Of a DNA stretch of 64,000 nt, positions 31,733 through 43,465 are shown piece by piece. Source of the stretch: Viola odorata (Eukaryota > Streptophyta > Magnoliopsida > Malpighiales > Violaceae). Where the stretch lies: positions 43,521,105 through 43,585,104 of the forward strand of contig OY829542.1 in the NCBI GenBank assembly GCA_963691705.1. Direction: 5' to 3'. The position numbers and the translations under genes were made by a program. Position 1 is the stretch's first letter; each line of letters opens with the position of its first letter. A model generated the notes under the pieces. The model made no database searches and was not told the DNA's origin. It saw nothing but the letters and a program-made list of their open reading frames with translations.

Positions 31733-33102
31733 ATGACCAGGTCCTCTTCCAGAGAAGAAGACTTAATACCATACAATCCGAATCTCACAAGGACCGAAGC
31801 ACAACTAAGAGGATAGCTCGAAGGAGGAATTCCCCAGAAGAGAGTGAATCGGAAACCTCTAGTTCTCAAACAGACAATGGTTTTGACCACGATCTTGGCC
31901 AATCCTCTGACCAAGACGAGGTGTTCAATCTAGCCATGGCAGAAAACCATCCAGAACTGACTATGAGAGAACTGAACAGAACAGCGAAATAGGAAATATT
32001 GTGCCCAGCTGTACCTAATGATTGGTCTATAAAGACCAATATGGTGGCCAACCTTCCTAAGTTCTATGGTTACTCAAATGAAAATCCATTCAGATATCTC
32101 AGGAACTTACACGTTCGGTGTGAAATTATAAAACCAGTAGCAACCAACATAGAGAGAGCGAAGCTGAAAGCCTTCCCGAGTTCTCTAGAAGGAGCGACTC
32201 AAAATTGGTTTTATGGTTTACCACACAACATTGTTAACACGTGGGCAGAGATGTCTGTTCTTTTTCTTAACAAGTTCTGGAATGCAACGAAAGCAAGGAT
32301 AGCTAGAAAGAATATGACAGCTATCCAGCAGAGAAACAACGAAGGTTTCAGTGAGTATCATCAACGGTTCTGTGAGCTGCAGGAGGTTTGCTCCACACAC
32401 AGGGTTGCGGATCAAACAATGATCCAATATTTCTATGACGGGATGCTCCTATGCAGTAAAGAAAAAGTTGACGCAACAGCAGGAGGAGCGCTACAAGACT
32501 TGACCATCACAAGGGCCAAGCTGCTACTACAGACAATGGCAGACAACTGCCAAAACAATCTTACTTCAGATAGAAGCTCTATCCCTTCTACTCTAAATGC
32601 AATTGACGTTGAGCAAAAACTTAATGATTTAACTGATATGGTCAAAAACATTTCTGTTAATATTTCAGGTCAAATGCCCACAGGAAATCCAACTCAAGAG
32701 CAGTTAGCTTCAGTATGCGGGATATGCCAACAGCAAGATCATCAAACCAACAACTGCTATATGGTGCAACACCCGGATGATGCGGCACAAGTGAATGCAG
32801 CTTATGTACAAAACCAAGGGAGTATGCAAAATTTTCCTCAAGGAAGTAATCAATACTCGTGGAGAGGCCACCCAAATTTTAGGTGGAGAGATCCATTCCC
32901 TCCAAATCAGAATCAAAATCAGAATACACCTCAGCAACAACCGCCCGTTAACTTCCAGCATTTCATACCTCGCCCTTCAAATCTGAATCCTGGCCAAGCT
33001 CCTAGCCAAGCCTTTGTACCCCAGTTGCCATCTGCCCCGCAACCTTTGCAGATTGCAGGCCTTTCTGTGGAGGATACACTTAAGAGCTTGGTTGAGATGT
33101 AG
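31733..33102 (+). pseudogene. gag: Athila-B Gag
   Basis: The likely ATG is at 31733 (MTRSSSREEDLIPYNPN), but a frameshift near 31800-31820 moves reading to the frame of RRRNSPEESESE. A TAG at 31990 then interrupts before the long open part. The core has FRYLRNLHVRCEIIKP, LEGATQNWFYGLPHN and FSEYHQRFCELQEVC, all typical of Athila Gag. A knuckle-like CGICQQQDHQTNNCYM (CX2CX4HX4C) is near 32720. A Gln/Asn/Pro-rich tail follows, ending at TAG 33100, after which the frame continues. Confidence 0.88.
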
Positions 33103-33108
33103 AAGAAC

Positions 33109-34446
33109 TTGATGCAATCGACGCAATCCAGTTTGGCTGAGATGCAGAAGCAAATCAATCAGATGGCCAATCAAGGCAAATTACCTTCTACTACGGTGAA
33201 CAACCCCGCGCACAATGTTAGTGCCATGAGTTTAAGGAGTGGAGTTGTGTTACCAGAAAGGGAAGGTGCTAAAACAGACCAGGAATTGAATAAAATTCAG
33301 TCACAAGAATTGGATGAAGATGAGGAGGAAGAAATTGAAACGGAAGCAGTCTTGGCCAAACCTCAGGCCAAGCCTGCAGTTATCATGGAAGCAGTAAGGA
33401 CAGAACCTGTCTTGGCTAAACCAGTGGCCAAGCCTGACCAGAAAGAGGAAGTAATAGAAATTCCTCCACCATTTCCTCCTAAATCTTCAAAAGAGAAAAA
33501 GCAAGATGAAGCAAGACACTTTATGAATGTTTTTGGGAAAATAGCTGTTAATATACCTATGTTGGACTTAATTGCGAAAGTTCTCTCTTCTGCTAAATTT
33601 CTTATAGAACTGTGCACTAACAAAAAGAAAATTGCAGGTATAGAGAGGGTGAATTTAGTTCATAATGTTTCAGCAGTGCAGCAACTTCCAGAGAAGTGCA
33701 AGGATCAAGGGACCTTCACCATTCCATGTCGAATAGGAAACAAGACAATTGAGAAAGCCCTTTGTGATTTAGGGGCTGGCATCAATGTGATGTCATTGAG
33801 TGAATTCGAAACCTTGAAGATAAGAACGATGAAGGAAACCGACTTGCTAATCTAGCTGGCGGACAGATCAATCATTCGGCCCAAGGGAATTGTGACAGAT
33901 GTCTTGGTTATGGTAAATGATTTTATTTACCTAGTGGACTTTTATATTGTTGAAATGAATGTTCATTTGCCCTCTTGCACCACTGACATTTTATTAGGGA
34001 GGCCATTTTTAAGGACATCAAAGGCTAAAATTGATTGCTACGAAGGGAGCATAATTTTAGAATTTCGTGGAAGACCTATAAAATTCAGTATTATAGAAGC
34101 ATTAAAACATCCTAATGATTTACATTGCGTGAATTTTCTTGATGTTTTAGATCCAATAACTGATGAAATAGCTGAAATTTATGTTAACGATCCCCTTGAG
34201 TATGTGTTGAGCAAGGGAATTTCCACAAAAATGCTAAAAGAATTAGAGGACAGAACAGGAGATCAGATGGAACTCCAAGAAGTTTTGGCCAGTTTGACCG
34301 ATCCAGAAGAAATAGATTCAATCTTGGCCTCGAGCTTGGCCACGACTCCGGCCAAGGCTGCCAAAAAAGGGAGGAAAATAGTAAGTTGTCAATTTATGCA
34401 ACCCACGGTTCCTAAATTTCTACCCTCTATTGTGCAGGCACCATAG
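33109..34446 (+). pseudogene. Athila-B Gag tail and aspartic protease
   Basis: Same frame as Gag. An acidic linker contains two VLAKPxAKP blocks, products of the phased GGCCAA motif. Then come the Athila motif FGKIAVNIPMLDLIAK and protease active site ALCDLGAGINVM, with catalytic Asp intact. TAG at 33853 interrupts (Athila-A has Gln there). The second half, 33892-34446, has DILLGRPFLRTSKAKIDC, the usual protease C-terminus, and ends with VPKFLPSIVQAP at TAG 34444. Confidence 0.85.
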
Positions 34447-35764
34447 TTAGAATTAAAGGCTCTGCTAGATCATCTCAAATATGCATATCTAGGCCAAGAC
34501 GACACCCTACCCGTGATCATTTCGGCCAAGCTATCAAAGGATGAAGAAGAAAGATTGGTGGCTGTCTTGAAGATACACAAAGAAGCGATTGGCTGGACCA
34601 TGGCGGACATAAAAGGGATATCCTCTAACATTTGTACCCACAAAATACATGTGGAAGAGGATAAGAAACCTATTCGGCAACCCTAGAGGAGGTTAAACCC
34701 TCTAATGATGGAAGTGGTTAAAAAAGAAATAATTAAATTGCTCGATGCAGGTGTGATTTATCCTATCTCTGATAGTAATTGGGTTTCCCCTATGCAGGTA
34801 GTTCCTTAGAAAATCGGCATTACAGTCATCGAAGGAGAGGGTGGAACTCAAAGAACAACTAGAATCCAGAACGGATGGAGGGTTTGCATAGATTACAGAA
34901 GATTGAATCAAGTGACAAGGAAGGACCATTTTCCATTGCCGTTTATCGACCAAATGGTCAAGAGACTTACTGGAAAATCTCATTATTGCTTCTTGGACGG
35001 CTACTCGGGGTTTCACCAAATTCCCGTTGCACCCGAAGACCAAGAGAAGATGACGTTCACCTGTCCTTTTGGAACATTCGCCTATAGACGCATGCCATTT
35101 GGGCTGTGTAATGCGCCAGCCATCTTTCAAAGGTGCATGGTAAGCATTTTTTCCGAATATGTAGAAAAAAATATCGAGGTGTTCATGGACGATTTTACCG
35201 TTTACGGTAATAACTTTGAACAATGCTTGGATAATTTACAAAATATTTTGAGAAGATGTGTTGATACATGCTTAGTTTTAAATTATGAAAAATGCCATTT
35301 TATGGTAGATCAAGGAATTGTCCTTGGGCATGTGGTTTCGAAAAAAGGAATTGAGGTTGATTAAGCCAAAATTAATACTATTAAGAGTTTGCCTTACCCC
35401 TTATGCTTGCGTGAGGTTTGAAGCTTTCTTGGACATGCAGGTTTTTATCGCGGGTTCATAAAAGACTTCTCGAAGGTAGCCGAACCAATGTGCAAGCTTC
35501 TTCAAAAAGAAGTGGAGTTTAACTTCGACGAGGCATGCAAAAAATCATTTGATGAGCTGAAGGAACGGTTAACATCAGCACCTATTATTCAAGCACCGGA
35601 CTGGAGCTTGCCTTTTGAGTTGATGTGTGATGCTAGTGATGCTGCCGTGGGAGCTGTTCTTGGGCAGAAAAAGGGAAAAGATCCTCACGTGATCTATTAC
35701 GCGTCAAAGATGTTGGATGACGCCCAGAAAATTATTCCACGACTGAAAAAGAATTGTTTGCAAT
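34447..35764 (+). pseudogene. pol: Athila-B reverse transcriptase and RNase H start
   Basis: Same frame as protease. RT motifs are WTMADIKGIS, SDSNWVSPMQVVP, DGYSGFHQIPVAPEDQEK, MPFGLCNAPAIFQRCM and catalytic FMDDFTVYG (F-x-D-D instead of Y-x-D-D, normal in Athila). RNase H begins at MCDASDAAVGAVLGQ. Stops: TAG 34684, TAG 34807, TAA 35362, TGA 35419. A frameshift near 35755 moves the rest of RNase H to the next frame. In relatives the 34684 stop is Gln and the 35419 stop is Arg. Confidence 0.9.
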
Positions 35765-37331
35765 AGTTTTTGCCTTGGAAAAATTTAAATCATATCTGTT
35801 AGGCACAAAAATTATTGTATTTTCTAACCATGCAGCATTAAAATATCTCTTGGTCAAACATAAGGCCAAACCTAGACTAATTCGATGGATTCTTCTTTTG
35901 CAGGAGTATAACTTGGAAATAAAGGACAATAGCGGAAGGGAGAACCTCGTGGCAGACCACCTGAGCCTCTGCGTAGCAAAAGGAGATCTGGAACTAGTGA
36001 GGGCAGAATTTCCTGATGAAAAACTACTCTCGGTAATAGTGTCTAGGCCAAACCTCCAGCCAAGACTGCAGCCAAACCCACGCCCATGGTATGCAGAAAT
36101 TGCGAATTACCTCGCCACAGGTAAACATTATGGTGATATGACCACCTATGAGAGGGTAAAGGTCAAGCATGGTAGTAAGTATTATATTTGGGATGATCCT
36201 TATTTATGGAAGATAGGTACTGATCAATTGCTTAGGAGGTGTGTTCCTCAAAGTGAAACTTTATCTATTTTAAAATTCTGTCATTCTCAAGCATGTGGTG
36301 TCCATTTTGGGGCAAGAAGAACAACCCTAAAAGTCTTAGAGGCTGGTTTTTATTGGCCAACAATTTTTCAGGACAGTTTTCTCTTCTGTAAAACGTGTCC
36401 AGCTTGCCAAAAAGTAGGAAATATTAGCTCTCGAAATGAAATGCCCATGAATTTTATTCTTTAATGCGAGATTTTTGACATATGGGGCATAGATTTTATG
36501 GGGTCTTTCCCTACTTCTTTTGGTAACAGATATATTTTATTGGTTGTGGATTATGTATCAAAATGGGTAGAGGCGAAAGCTACTAAGAATGATGATGCTA
36601 GAACTGTGATTTCCTTTATCAAGTCTAACATCTTGAACAGATTTGGAATTCCTCGAGGCATTATTAGTGATCGAGGAACACATTTTTGCAACAAGATTCT
36701 TTCATCTCTTTTCAGGAAATATGGCATCACACATAGAGTATCCACGGCCTACCACCCTCAAACAAACGGCCAAGCAGAAGTTTCAAATAGAGAGGTGAAA
36801 TCAATCTTGGCCAAGACAGTAGGCCTAGACAGACGTGATTGGAGCCAGCGCCTAGATGACGCATTGTGGGCCTATAGAACGGCTTACAAAAGCCCAATTA
36901 GGATGATGCCTTACAAGCTGGTCTATAGAAAGGCGTGCCACTTACCAGTGGGATTGCAACACAAGGCATATTGGGCTATAAGGAAATGTAACATGAGCTA
37001 TGACCAAGCTGGACAGGAGAGAAAGCTGCAAATTCATGAGCTAGAGGAGCTGAGAGATCAAGCCTATGACAACCAGTTAATTGTCAAAATAAGGATGAAA
37101 AATTATCATGATAAAAGAATTATGGGAAAACCTCTCCACACAGGGGAGAAGGTCCTTCTTTATAATTCTCATTTTATACTATTTCCTAGAAAATTAAAAA
37201 CAAAATGGGAAAGCCCATTTGTTATTACTAATATTTACCCACATGGTGCAGTAGATATTAGGAACGAAAGCACAGGTACCGAGCTCAAAATGAATGGACA
37301 GAGACTGAAGCCTTTCTTCGAAGGATTCTAG
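35754..37331 (+). pseudogene. pol: Athila-B RNase H end and integrase
   Basis: The first part finishes RNase H (FALEKFKSYLLGTKIIVFSN, with Asn where the family has catalytic Asp in the FSDH motif, and NLVADHLS). Integrase has an HHCC-type finger (CHSQACGVHFGARRT ... CKTCPACQK), then the DDE core: Asp in GIDFMGSFP, Asp in IISDRGTHF and Glu in [10 protein letters not shown]. The C-terminal barrel-like part runs [20 protein letters not shown] to the stop at 37329. A TAA at 36462 separates the finger from the core. Confidence 0.9.
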
Positions 37332-37869
37332 GAAGAAAAGAGCTCGGACAAGGTGGATATTCCAACAATTGACAAGTGAAGATGCAGCGGGAGTCAAGCC
37401 TAGGACGTTAAATAGAGGCGCTACATGGGAGGCAAGCCATGCTTAGCCAATTCCCTTTTCATTAGATTTATTTGTGAAATATTTGTTGCATTTGATTTCA
37501 CTAGGTTGTTCTAATTTTGTGCAGGAAATTAATTGTGGGGAATTTGCTGAGGATTGACCTAGAGCTTGGCCAAACCTTAGGCCTAGATTCTCTTGAGAGT
37601 ACCTGGGCTTTGATGGAGTTAGTGGGACACGTGTCAGCGCCGCCAATTTTTATTTAGAAAGCAGACAATTCCAAAACAATTAATTAAGGGCGTGGGAAAT
37701 CCCAACCGCCAAAACACTTTTTGTCTCCCCCAACTCTGCCACTCATCACCCACGAAATCACGATTGGAGTTACCAACCAAGCTAAATCAACAGTCGCACA
37801 GTCCTTCTCTCTCACAAACCCGCTCAAGCCCAAAATGAAAAACCCTAGCTTTTCTCACTCACCACCACC
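37332..37869. other. Athila-B spacer between pol and extra ORF
   Basis: About 540 bp, no frame. Holds a phased GGCC doublet at 37568/37580, outside any gene. Promoter or splice sites for the downstream ORF could lie here; none is clear. Confidence 0.6.
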
Positions 37870-40066
37870 ATGAACCCAGAAAATGCCAACGCGGCCCCTA
37901 AGCTCCCAATTCTAGAGGCGAGCGGCGATTTGAGAGGCGGAGCACCGCCCGTTGCACCACCCAAAGAAATGTCCTAGGTGAAGCGTCGTCTATAAAGGCT
38001 CATAGACGAAGACACACAGGAAGCTGGAAATGCGCGGGTCGCTGAGTCGTCGTCCTCAGCAAAATGGACTCCGACAACGTGACAACGTTCCTCTAGCCAA
38101 GAGGATGAAGCCTTCAGTCCCGGCGTCTACGGAGGATAGGGCAGAGAGAAGAGAGAGGAAGAGGCAGAAGAAAATGAAGGCCGTCAGAGCATCTAACCCA
38201 GCTCCGACCGCCGCAATAGAGCCACCTGTACCACCGCCACCGGCTGAGAAAGTCACCACCGCGGCACCTTTGAAAAAGCCCACCAGAGTGAAGCAGGTAG
38301 CGCGCAAGAAAACGGGAGGAAAGAAGCTAGCGAAAAGCCCAGAACAGCCATATGCTGCGGCCGAGAAGGAAGCTTCAAACCCTAAGAAGGCCAAAACCAG
38401 TGCCATTCCTGCGACCACCAAAAGTAAAGGAAAGAGGAAGGTGGTGGAGGAAGACGAAGATGATGAGGACGAGATTCCAGTCTTGGCCAAGACTCCGGCC
38501 AAGACTGCTAAGGTAACCTTCTCACCCCCACTGCACACACTTAAAGGATGGTTGAAATTTGATACACCAGACCTAAGGGCAAAATTAATTGAAAAGTATG
38601 CTTGCGATATTCCTGCTTTTGCTAGACTTGATTTTAGTTTTCTAGATCAAATGGCATTAGGGAATAGAATTAGGGAATTTGTGCATGCTATCGGTTGGGT
38701 GCCCCTCATGTCTGTTGATTGTGATGCTTATACTGAGCTATGTTTGGAGTTTCACTCCACATTTTGGTTTGATCAGTCCACATTGTATGCTAGAGGTAGG
38801 GACAGACCTGATTTTAATGCGGCTGAAGTGGTCAATTTTCACGTGTGTGATAAATGGTCCCATTTTTCCATGAGTGAGCTTAATGCTTTGTTAGGATTTG
38901 CTGATATTGATGATGCTTTGTTTGATTATCCCACTAGTTGGGATAAAGTTGCTGCATTTAGAGAGGTCACTGGAGACCCTGATGTTGTTTTTAATAGGAA
39001 CTCTAAAGCACACACTATTCAGAACCCTGCACTTCGCATGCTTCACAGAACTTTTTCTATCAACCTTTCGGGGAAGACAAAAGTTTCTAGAAATTTGGCT
39101 AAATCGGAACTCTTTTTACTTTGGTTTATGTTGCACAAGGAAAGAGTCAATTTAGGTCTCTATTTAGTTCAGCAATTGCATGCTTGTGAGTCCATCTCTA
39201 AACTGATTCTAGGATCATTGATTACATGGCTGGCTATGCGAACTGCAAATTTAGATCTTGCTACTGCTGACTTGCACAAATGTTACTCCCCTAAAATATT
39301 AGATTAGAAAGCCTTCGACCAAATGGGATATTTCCATTTGGAAGGAGAGTTTGTTTAGTGCAACACAGGTTTTACACCGGTGGAGGAGCACATTTTTTGG
39401 AGGAAGTATGATGGGAAATACAAGCTAAGGCCCATCATTATCCTAGGAGAAGCAGTAGAGGACATTCCAGCCCAGGATCTAGGCCAAACATCAACCCAAG
39501 ATCCTGCCAATACCAACCCTGCAGTTGAGGTTCTAGGCCAAACCACAGGCCAAGATCCCTTCCCTAGCACATCCACTGACCCCCTAGCATGGGCCACAGA
39601 ATTCCATGCCCGGCAGCTGCTCATCCTCGAGCAGCAGAAGATTATCTTAGACCGTCTAGGCCAAGACAAGCCCCAAGATAAGTCAAGCAAGGCCTCTGCT
39701 ACAGAAAAGGCCGAGGAATTGCCACGCTGGGCAAAGGCCCTCGTAGCCCACCAGCAGGCAGATAGAAAAGCCATGGACGCCAACCAAAAACACACGATTG
39801 GGGTCCTGAATGATTTTTTGATAGGGATGAGAGCTTTGAACAACTCCATCACCAATGTCCAAAAAGGTGTCATGAGTCTTCATGAGAAGGTGGACTTCAT
39901 GATGTCATTTTTCCGCAGAGCTGCACTCGCTCACCAACAACAGCCTCCACCTGCGCCTCCTGCTCCACAAGGATCACCACCAACACCTCCTCCTCCTCCA
40001 GTTGACGATCTTGGCCAACCAGCAGACCAACCATCCAGCCAAGACCCTGCCCCTCCAGCTTCTTGA
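37870..40066 (+). pseudogene. Athila-B extra ORF in the env position
   Basis: Uncharacterised protein found downstream of pol in Athila-type elements, resembling the 'ATHILA ORF-1'/'putative plant transposon protein' families. The likely start is ATG 37870 (MNPENANAAPKLPILEA), with early stops at 37975-37977 and about 37996 and a shift near 38070 into the long open frame. That part is Lys/Ala-rich with SKGKRKVVEEDEDDEDEI, which looks nuclear or nucleic-acid-binding. The folded region (38520-39307) has LKGWLKFDTPDLRAKLIEKY and LFLLWFMLHKERVNLGLYL. Stops TAG 39305 and 39357 precede the tail, which has four LGQ...QDP blocks and a Pro-rich end. No clear signal peptide or membrane segment, so a true Env is unlikely. 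Confidence 0.7.
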
Positions 40067-40127
40067 TTTGCCCCCCAGGTCGTGTTTATTCTTTCCTTTT
40101 TCCTTTCTATTTTTATGTTACTCTCCA

Positions 40128-40166
40128 CACAATGAGGACATTGTGTCTTTTAAGTGTGGGGAGGTG
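40128..40166 (+). promoter_or_regulatory. Hairpin and internal polypurine-like tract
   Basis: CACAATG-AGGA-CATTGTG forms seven perfect pairs with a 4-nt loop, followed by TTTTAAGTGTGGGGAGG. The latter repeats the terminal tract at 41123-41138. Confidence 0.5.
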
Positions 40167-41122
40167 TCCAGTTTGTGTTTTTAATTATGTGTTTTGATGT
40201 GTATATATGTGTTGTTTGTGTGAACAAATTTTTTTCTTTTCTTGCATGCGTCTGTCCAGTTTGTGAGTCTGTCCAGTCTGAGAGTCTGCTGTTTTTTTTT
40301 GGCATTGATTTTGTTCTCCTTTTTATGTATGTTTGAGTCTGTTTTGTTGAGTGCACACCGGGAAACTCAGATTTTTACCTAGGTTGTTTAGCGCACCACT
40401 GAAATTGCATGTAGACACTTGTTTAGGTAAAATAATGCTATAGTAATAGGGAAGTGAACGAACATAACCTGATCAATGCTTTAGGGGCATATCATCTAAT
40501 GCTACCCAAACATTAGCTATCCACATGGTCGAAAGGACGTCTAGCTATAACCTTAACAAACATTAGGGTGACAAGGCTTGCTGCAAAATGATTTGGGTGT
40601 GATTAGTTCTATCTGTTTTGAGTGTGAGACATAAAAAGGTGCTGGAACGTCATAGGGCAATCATAGCAAAGGTGGAAGTTCTGGATGACCAAAAAGAACA
40701 AGCTCTGTCTATGTGATATGCCTGTAAAAATACCAAGGGCATAGAAAAAATATGAATGAATGAGTTATGTCTGTAAAAATTCAAGGGCATAGAAAAAAAA
40801 ATCAGCCAAAGTGATTTAAATGGCACTAGTCTTTAGGCACGTTTGGATAGAACTGCACTTCGGTGGGACTCAAATCAGTGGCAAGTTTAGTTCCCTATAC
40901 ATTATCCAATAAAATCTAGCAGTATGTCTTTATACCATTTGGATAGGGTATGTTTAGGGTATTGATTTGTCCTTGTTAGTCTAGCATTGGGTCGGTTAGA
41001 CAAGTGTCTTGGTGATTTCAGCAGAGGGGTAAACAGCCGAAAGAAGAATTCTAGGGGTCCTGGTGTCGTTTGTGTTTTTCTTTGTGTGTCTTAGAGTCTG
41101 TATGCTTGGGGGCAAGCATGGT

Positions 41123-41138
41123 TTAAGTGTGGGGAATT
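41123..41138 (+). promoter_or_regulatory. Polypurine tract of Athila-B
   Basis: TTAAGTGTGGGGAATT directly precedes the 3' LTR (TGATTGC) at 41139. Confidence 0.8.
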
Positions 41139-42674
41139 TGATTGCATTGCATTTCATCATATTTTTACTGTCCATTCACTTATTTTCTAGGCAGTAAATC
41201 TATTGATTTTCCTTCAATTTCCTATGCTTTGGCAGTTCTGGTTTGGAGGCATTTCATTGAAGGATTCTGATCTTGGAGCATTTGAGCTGGCTTTCAGAGC
41301 GTATTGGCCTAGAGTTTGGCCAAGACCCCTTCGCGCACCAAAGTACCGATACCAGATCGTCTTGGCCGGGAGCTTGGCCAAGACTCTTTCATGAATGGCT
41401 ATCTCGAGCAGCAGCGTTGGCAACCTTTTGGGCCGCGTTTCACCTGGGCCTTGCAAGCTTGCAAATACAATCTAGCGAATTCAGAGGGATCAGACGACAA
41501 TCAATTTAAGAATCCTTGTTAGGATCTCCCTCTATTTTTGTTTATTTCAAACTCCTTTTATAATTCAAAACATTGTTACTTTCTCCATATATTTTGGAGG
41601 AGTTTGAATTAGAATAGGATGAGGGAATTTTCAGCTCTATATAGTTGAGCTCGCACACATCCTAGAGGAGACATCCTCTCTCTCGATCGATCTATCTTCT
41701 TCTCCGATTGAAAACAATTTCTAGCTCCGGAATTTAATTCTTTGAATTCTCAGATTTATTTATTTATGCAAACTAATATATTTATTTTACATCCATGAGT
41801 ATGAGTAACTAAACATCCATTCTTGGTAAGGGTTGATGAGCTGCGTTCTTATGGATTCGTGAGATCAAACCGTTCCTAATACTCTCGTCGATTCGTATTT
41901 GCTTAGTTCTTACGCTTAATAAATTGCTTACTCACTAGAGACAAGATTTGATCATTCTTGTGCCCTAGTAGAGAAGAGTTGCAACCAGCCTAGAAGGAAA
42001 GGGAGCACCCGCCGGCTAGGCAAAGTAGGTGACTAGTCTCGCACCAGACTAGAAGAAATAAGTGATCTAGACCAAGACAAGATTGACAACCTAGGGTCTC
42101 CATAGGGAGACAACTTAGCTAGGTACTGTCTTCCCCTATACCGATGAGGAAGCGAACAACCATTCAAGACAGCAGTCAAACGGATAAACCCTTTAACCAG
42201 CAAGGTGTCCCTTGGCTAGGATTATCAGGAAAGGGAGCACCCGCCAGATAATTTGAAGAGGAGGGAAGTCAGGAGTGAACAGGAGCACCTCCACTCTATA
42301 GCAGTACTATGAATTCAGAGATGAATATCCTTCCATCCATGATCGAATCATAAGAACAGAAGCTCTCATATCACCCTTACCTGGAATCCCCTTTTATTCG
42401 ACTTTTTCAATATTAACCCCCTATCTTGGCCAAGCCTTTAACCAAAACTACCTTGAATTATTTTGTTTCTTTTGTTTTGTTTCTATTTTTAGGTTCCCCC
42501 AATCAAAACCAGTAACGAGGAAGTCAACCAAGAAACTACGTTCCCCCTAGAGGTCTCTATGGACGATCCTCTTACCATAATCTACAAACCCTTGTGGACA
42601 ATGATAAGTTGTATTTCTACCCCCATTCTTATACATATTTTACACTTATATTTGACGCGTTCGGCGCGCGATCA
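41139..42674 (+). repeat. Athila-B 3' LTR
   Basis: Same length (1536 bp) and ends as the 5' LTR. The phased doublets are kept at 41306/41318, 41364/41376 and 42428/42440, although one has mutated from GACCAA to AACCAA. Confidence 0.95.
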
Positions 42675-43410
42675 ACTAGATTTCTTAAAAGTTTATCTTC
42701 TAACAAGAATAAACTTGTAGGAATTGAACAGATAAGGTTGATGCAGAATGTCTCCTATATATCCTAGTCAAAACTCCTAGAGAAATGCACTAATCAAGGT
42801 ATATCAAAATATACCTTACAAAATAGGGAATAAGAAGATTGGGAAAGCTCTATGCAATTTAGGATCTGGGATCAATGTTCTTTCATTTGCGGAATACGAA
42901 AGGTTGAACATCGGAACCATGCAGAATACCAAAGTAATCATCCAACTCATAGACCGATCAATTATATACCCCAAGGGAGTTATTGAAGATGTTCTTGTTC
43001 AAGTTAATGATTTCATTTATCCTGCCAATTTTTATATTATTGATATGAATAGGGACCAATCCACGAACTCCACTGATGTCCTTTTGGGCAGAACTTTCCT
43101 AAAAACCGAAAAAGCATTAATTGATGTCTATCATGGTCATCTCTCACTTGAGTATTGTGGGCAAACCATTAAGTTTAATATGTATGACGTCATGAAACAT
43201 CCCAGCGAGATGCATAGTTTGTGTTTTATGGATGTATATGAACTCTCAGCTGATTCAGTTTATGCACTTAATGAAACTGACCCTCTTAGCTATGTTCTTA
43301 CCAGGGGAATGGAAGGAGAAAAGCAAGAGAATAGGAAGGAAGAGTTAACCATTAGCAAAGATTTTCTAGAAACTGTGGATGAGCTTGACTTTTTAGGCCT
43401 TTTTTTTTAA
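42675..43410 (+). pseudogene. Athila-A protease, resumed after Athila-B
   Basis: Starts with the second ACTAG. The active-site region near 42855 reads CNLGSGINVL: the catalytic Asp codon is Asn, so the enzyme was dead in this copy. The open part, 42904-43410, has VLVQVNDFIYPANFYIID and DVLLGRTFLKTEKALIDVY. Stops lie at about 42762 and 42829, and the end is near an eight-T run at 43401. Confidence 0.85.
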
Positions 43411-43465
43411 TGAAAGGGAAAATTCTGAACTCCCACAAGTCTATAATAAACTATTACCTTCGGTT

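Larger units (their letters stand above)
40067..41138. other. Athila-B 3' untranslated region
   Basis: No gene. Contains the hairpin 40128-40145 with a PPT-like word after it, then AT-rich sequence. AAAAATxCAAGGGCATAGAAAAAA repeats twice near 40733 and 40776 (quoted shortened: CAAGGGCATAGAAAAAA). Confidence 0.7.
30125..42674 (+). mobile_element. Athila-B: structurally complete Athila-like Ty3/gypsy element (12.55 kb)
   Basis: Two 1536-bp LTRs, PBS, gag, protease, RT, RNase H, integrase, an extra ORF in the env position, 3' UTR and polypurine tract, bounded by the ACTAG duplication. By eye I count about 45 differences between the LTRs (about 97% identical), mostly transitions, so it is fairly young. 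The genes carry about a dozen stops or shifts, so it is not autonomous. It bears many 12-nt-phased GGCCAA doublets (see findings). Confidence 0.95.

Noticed and set aside
34287..34300. GGCC...GACC pair in Athila-B protease tail
   Set aside because: Spacing is 9, not 12; left out of the list.
38056..38538. 160-codon minus-strand frame opposite the Athila-B extra ORF
   Set aside because: Shadow of a Lys/Ala-rich coding stretch; no support of its own, unlike the Tat antisense genes.
37870..40066. Reading the Athila-B extra ORF as a retroviral-type envelope protein
   Set aside because: I find no signal peptide, membrane anchor or cleavage site; it is Lys- and Pro-rich, so only its position is env-like.
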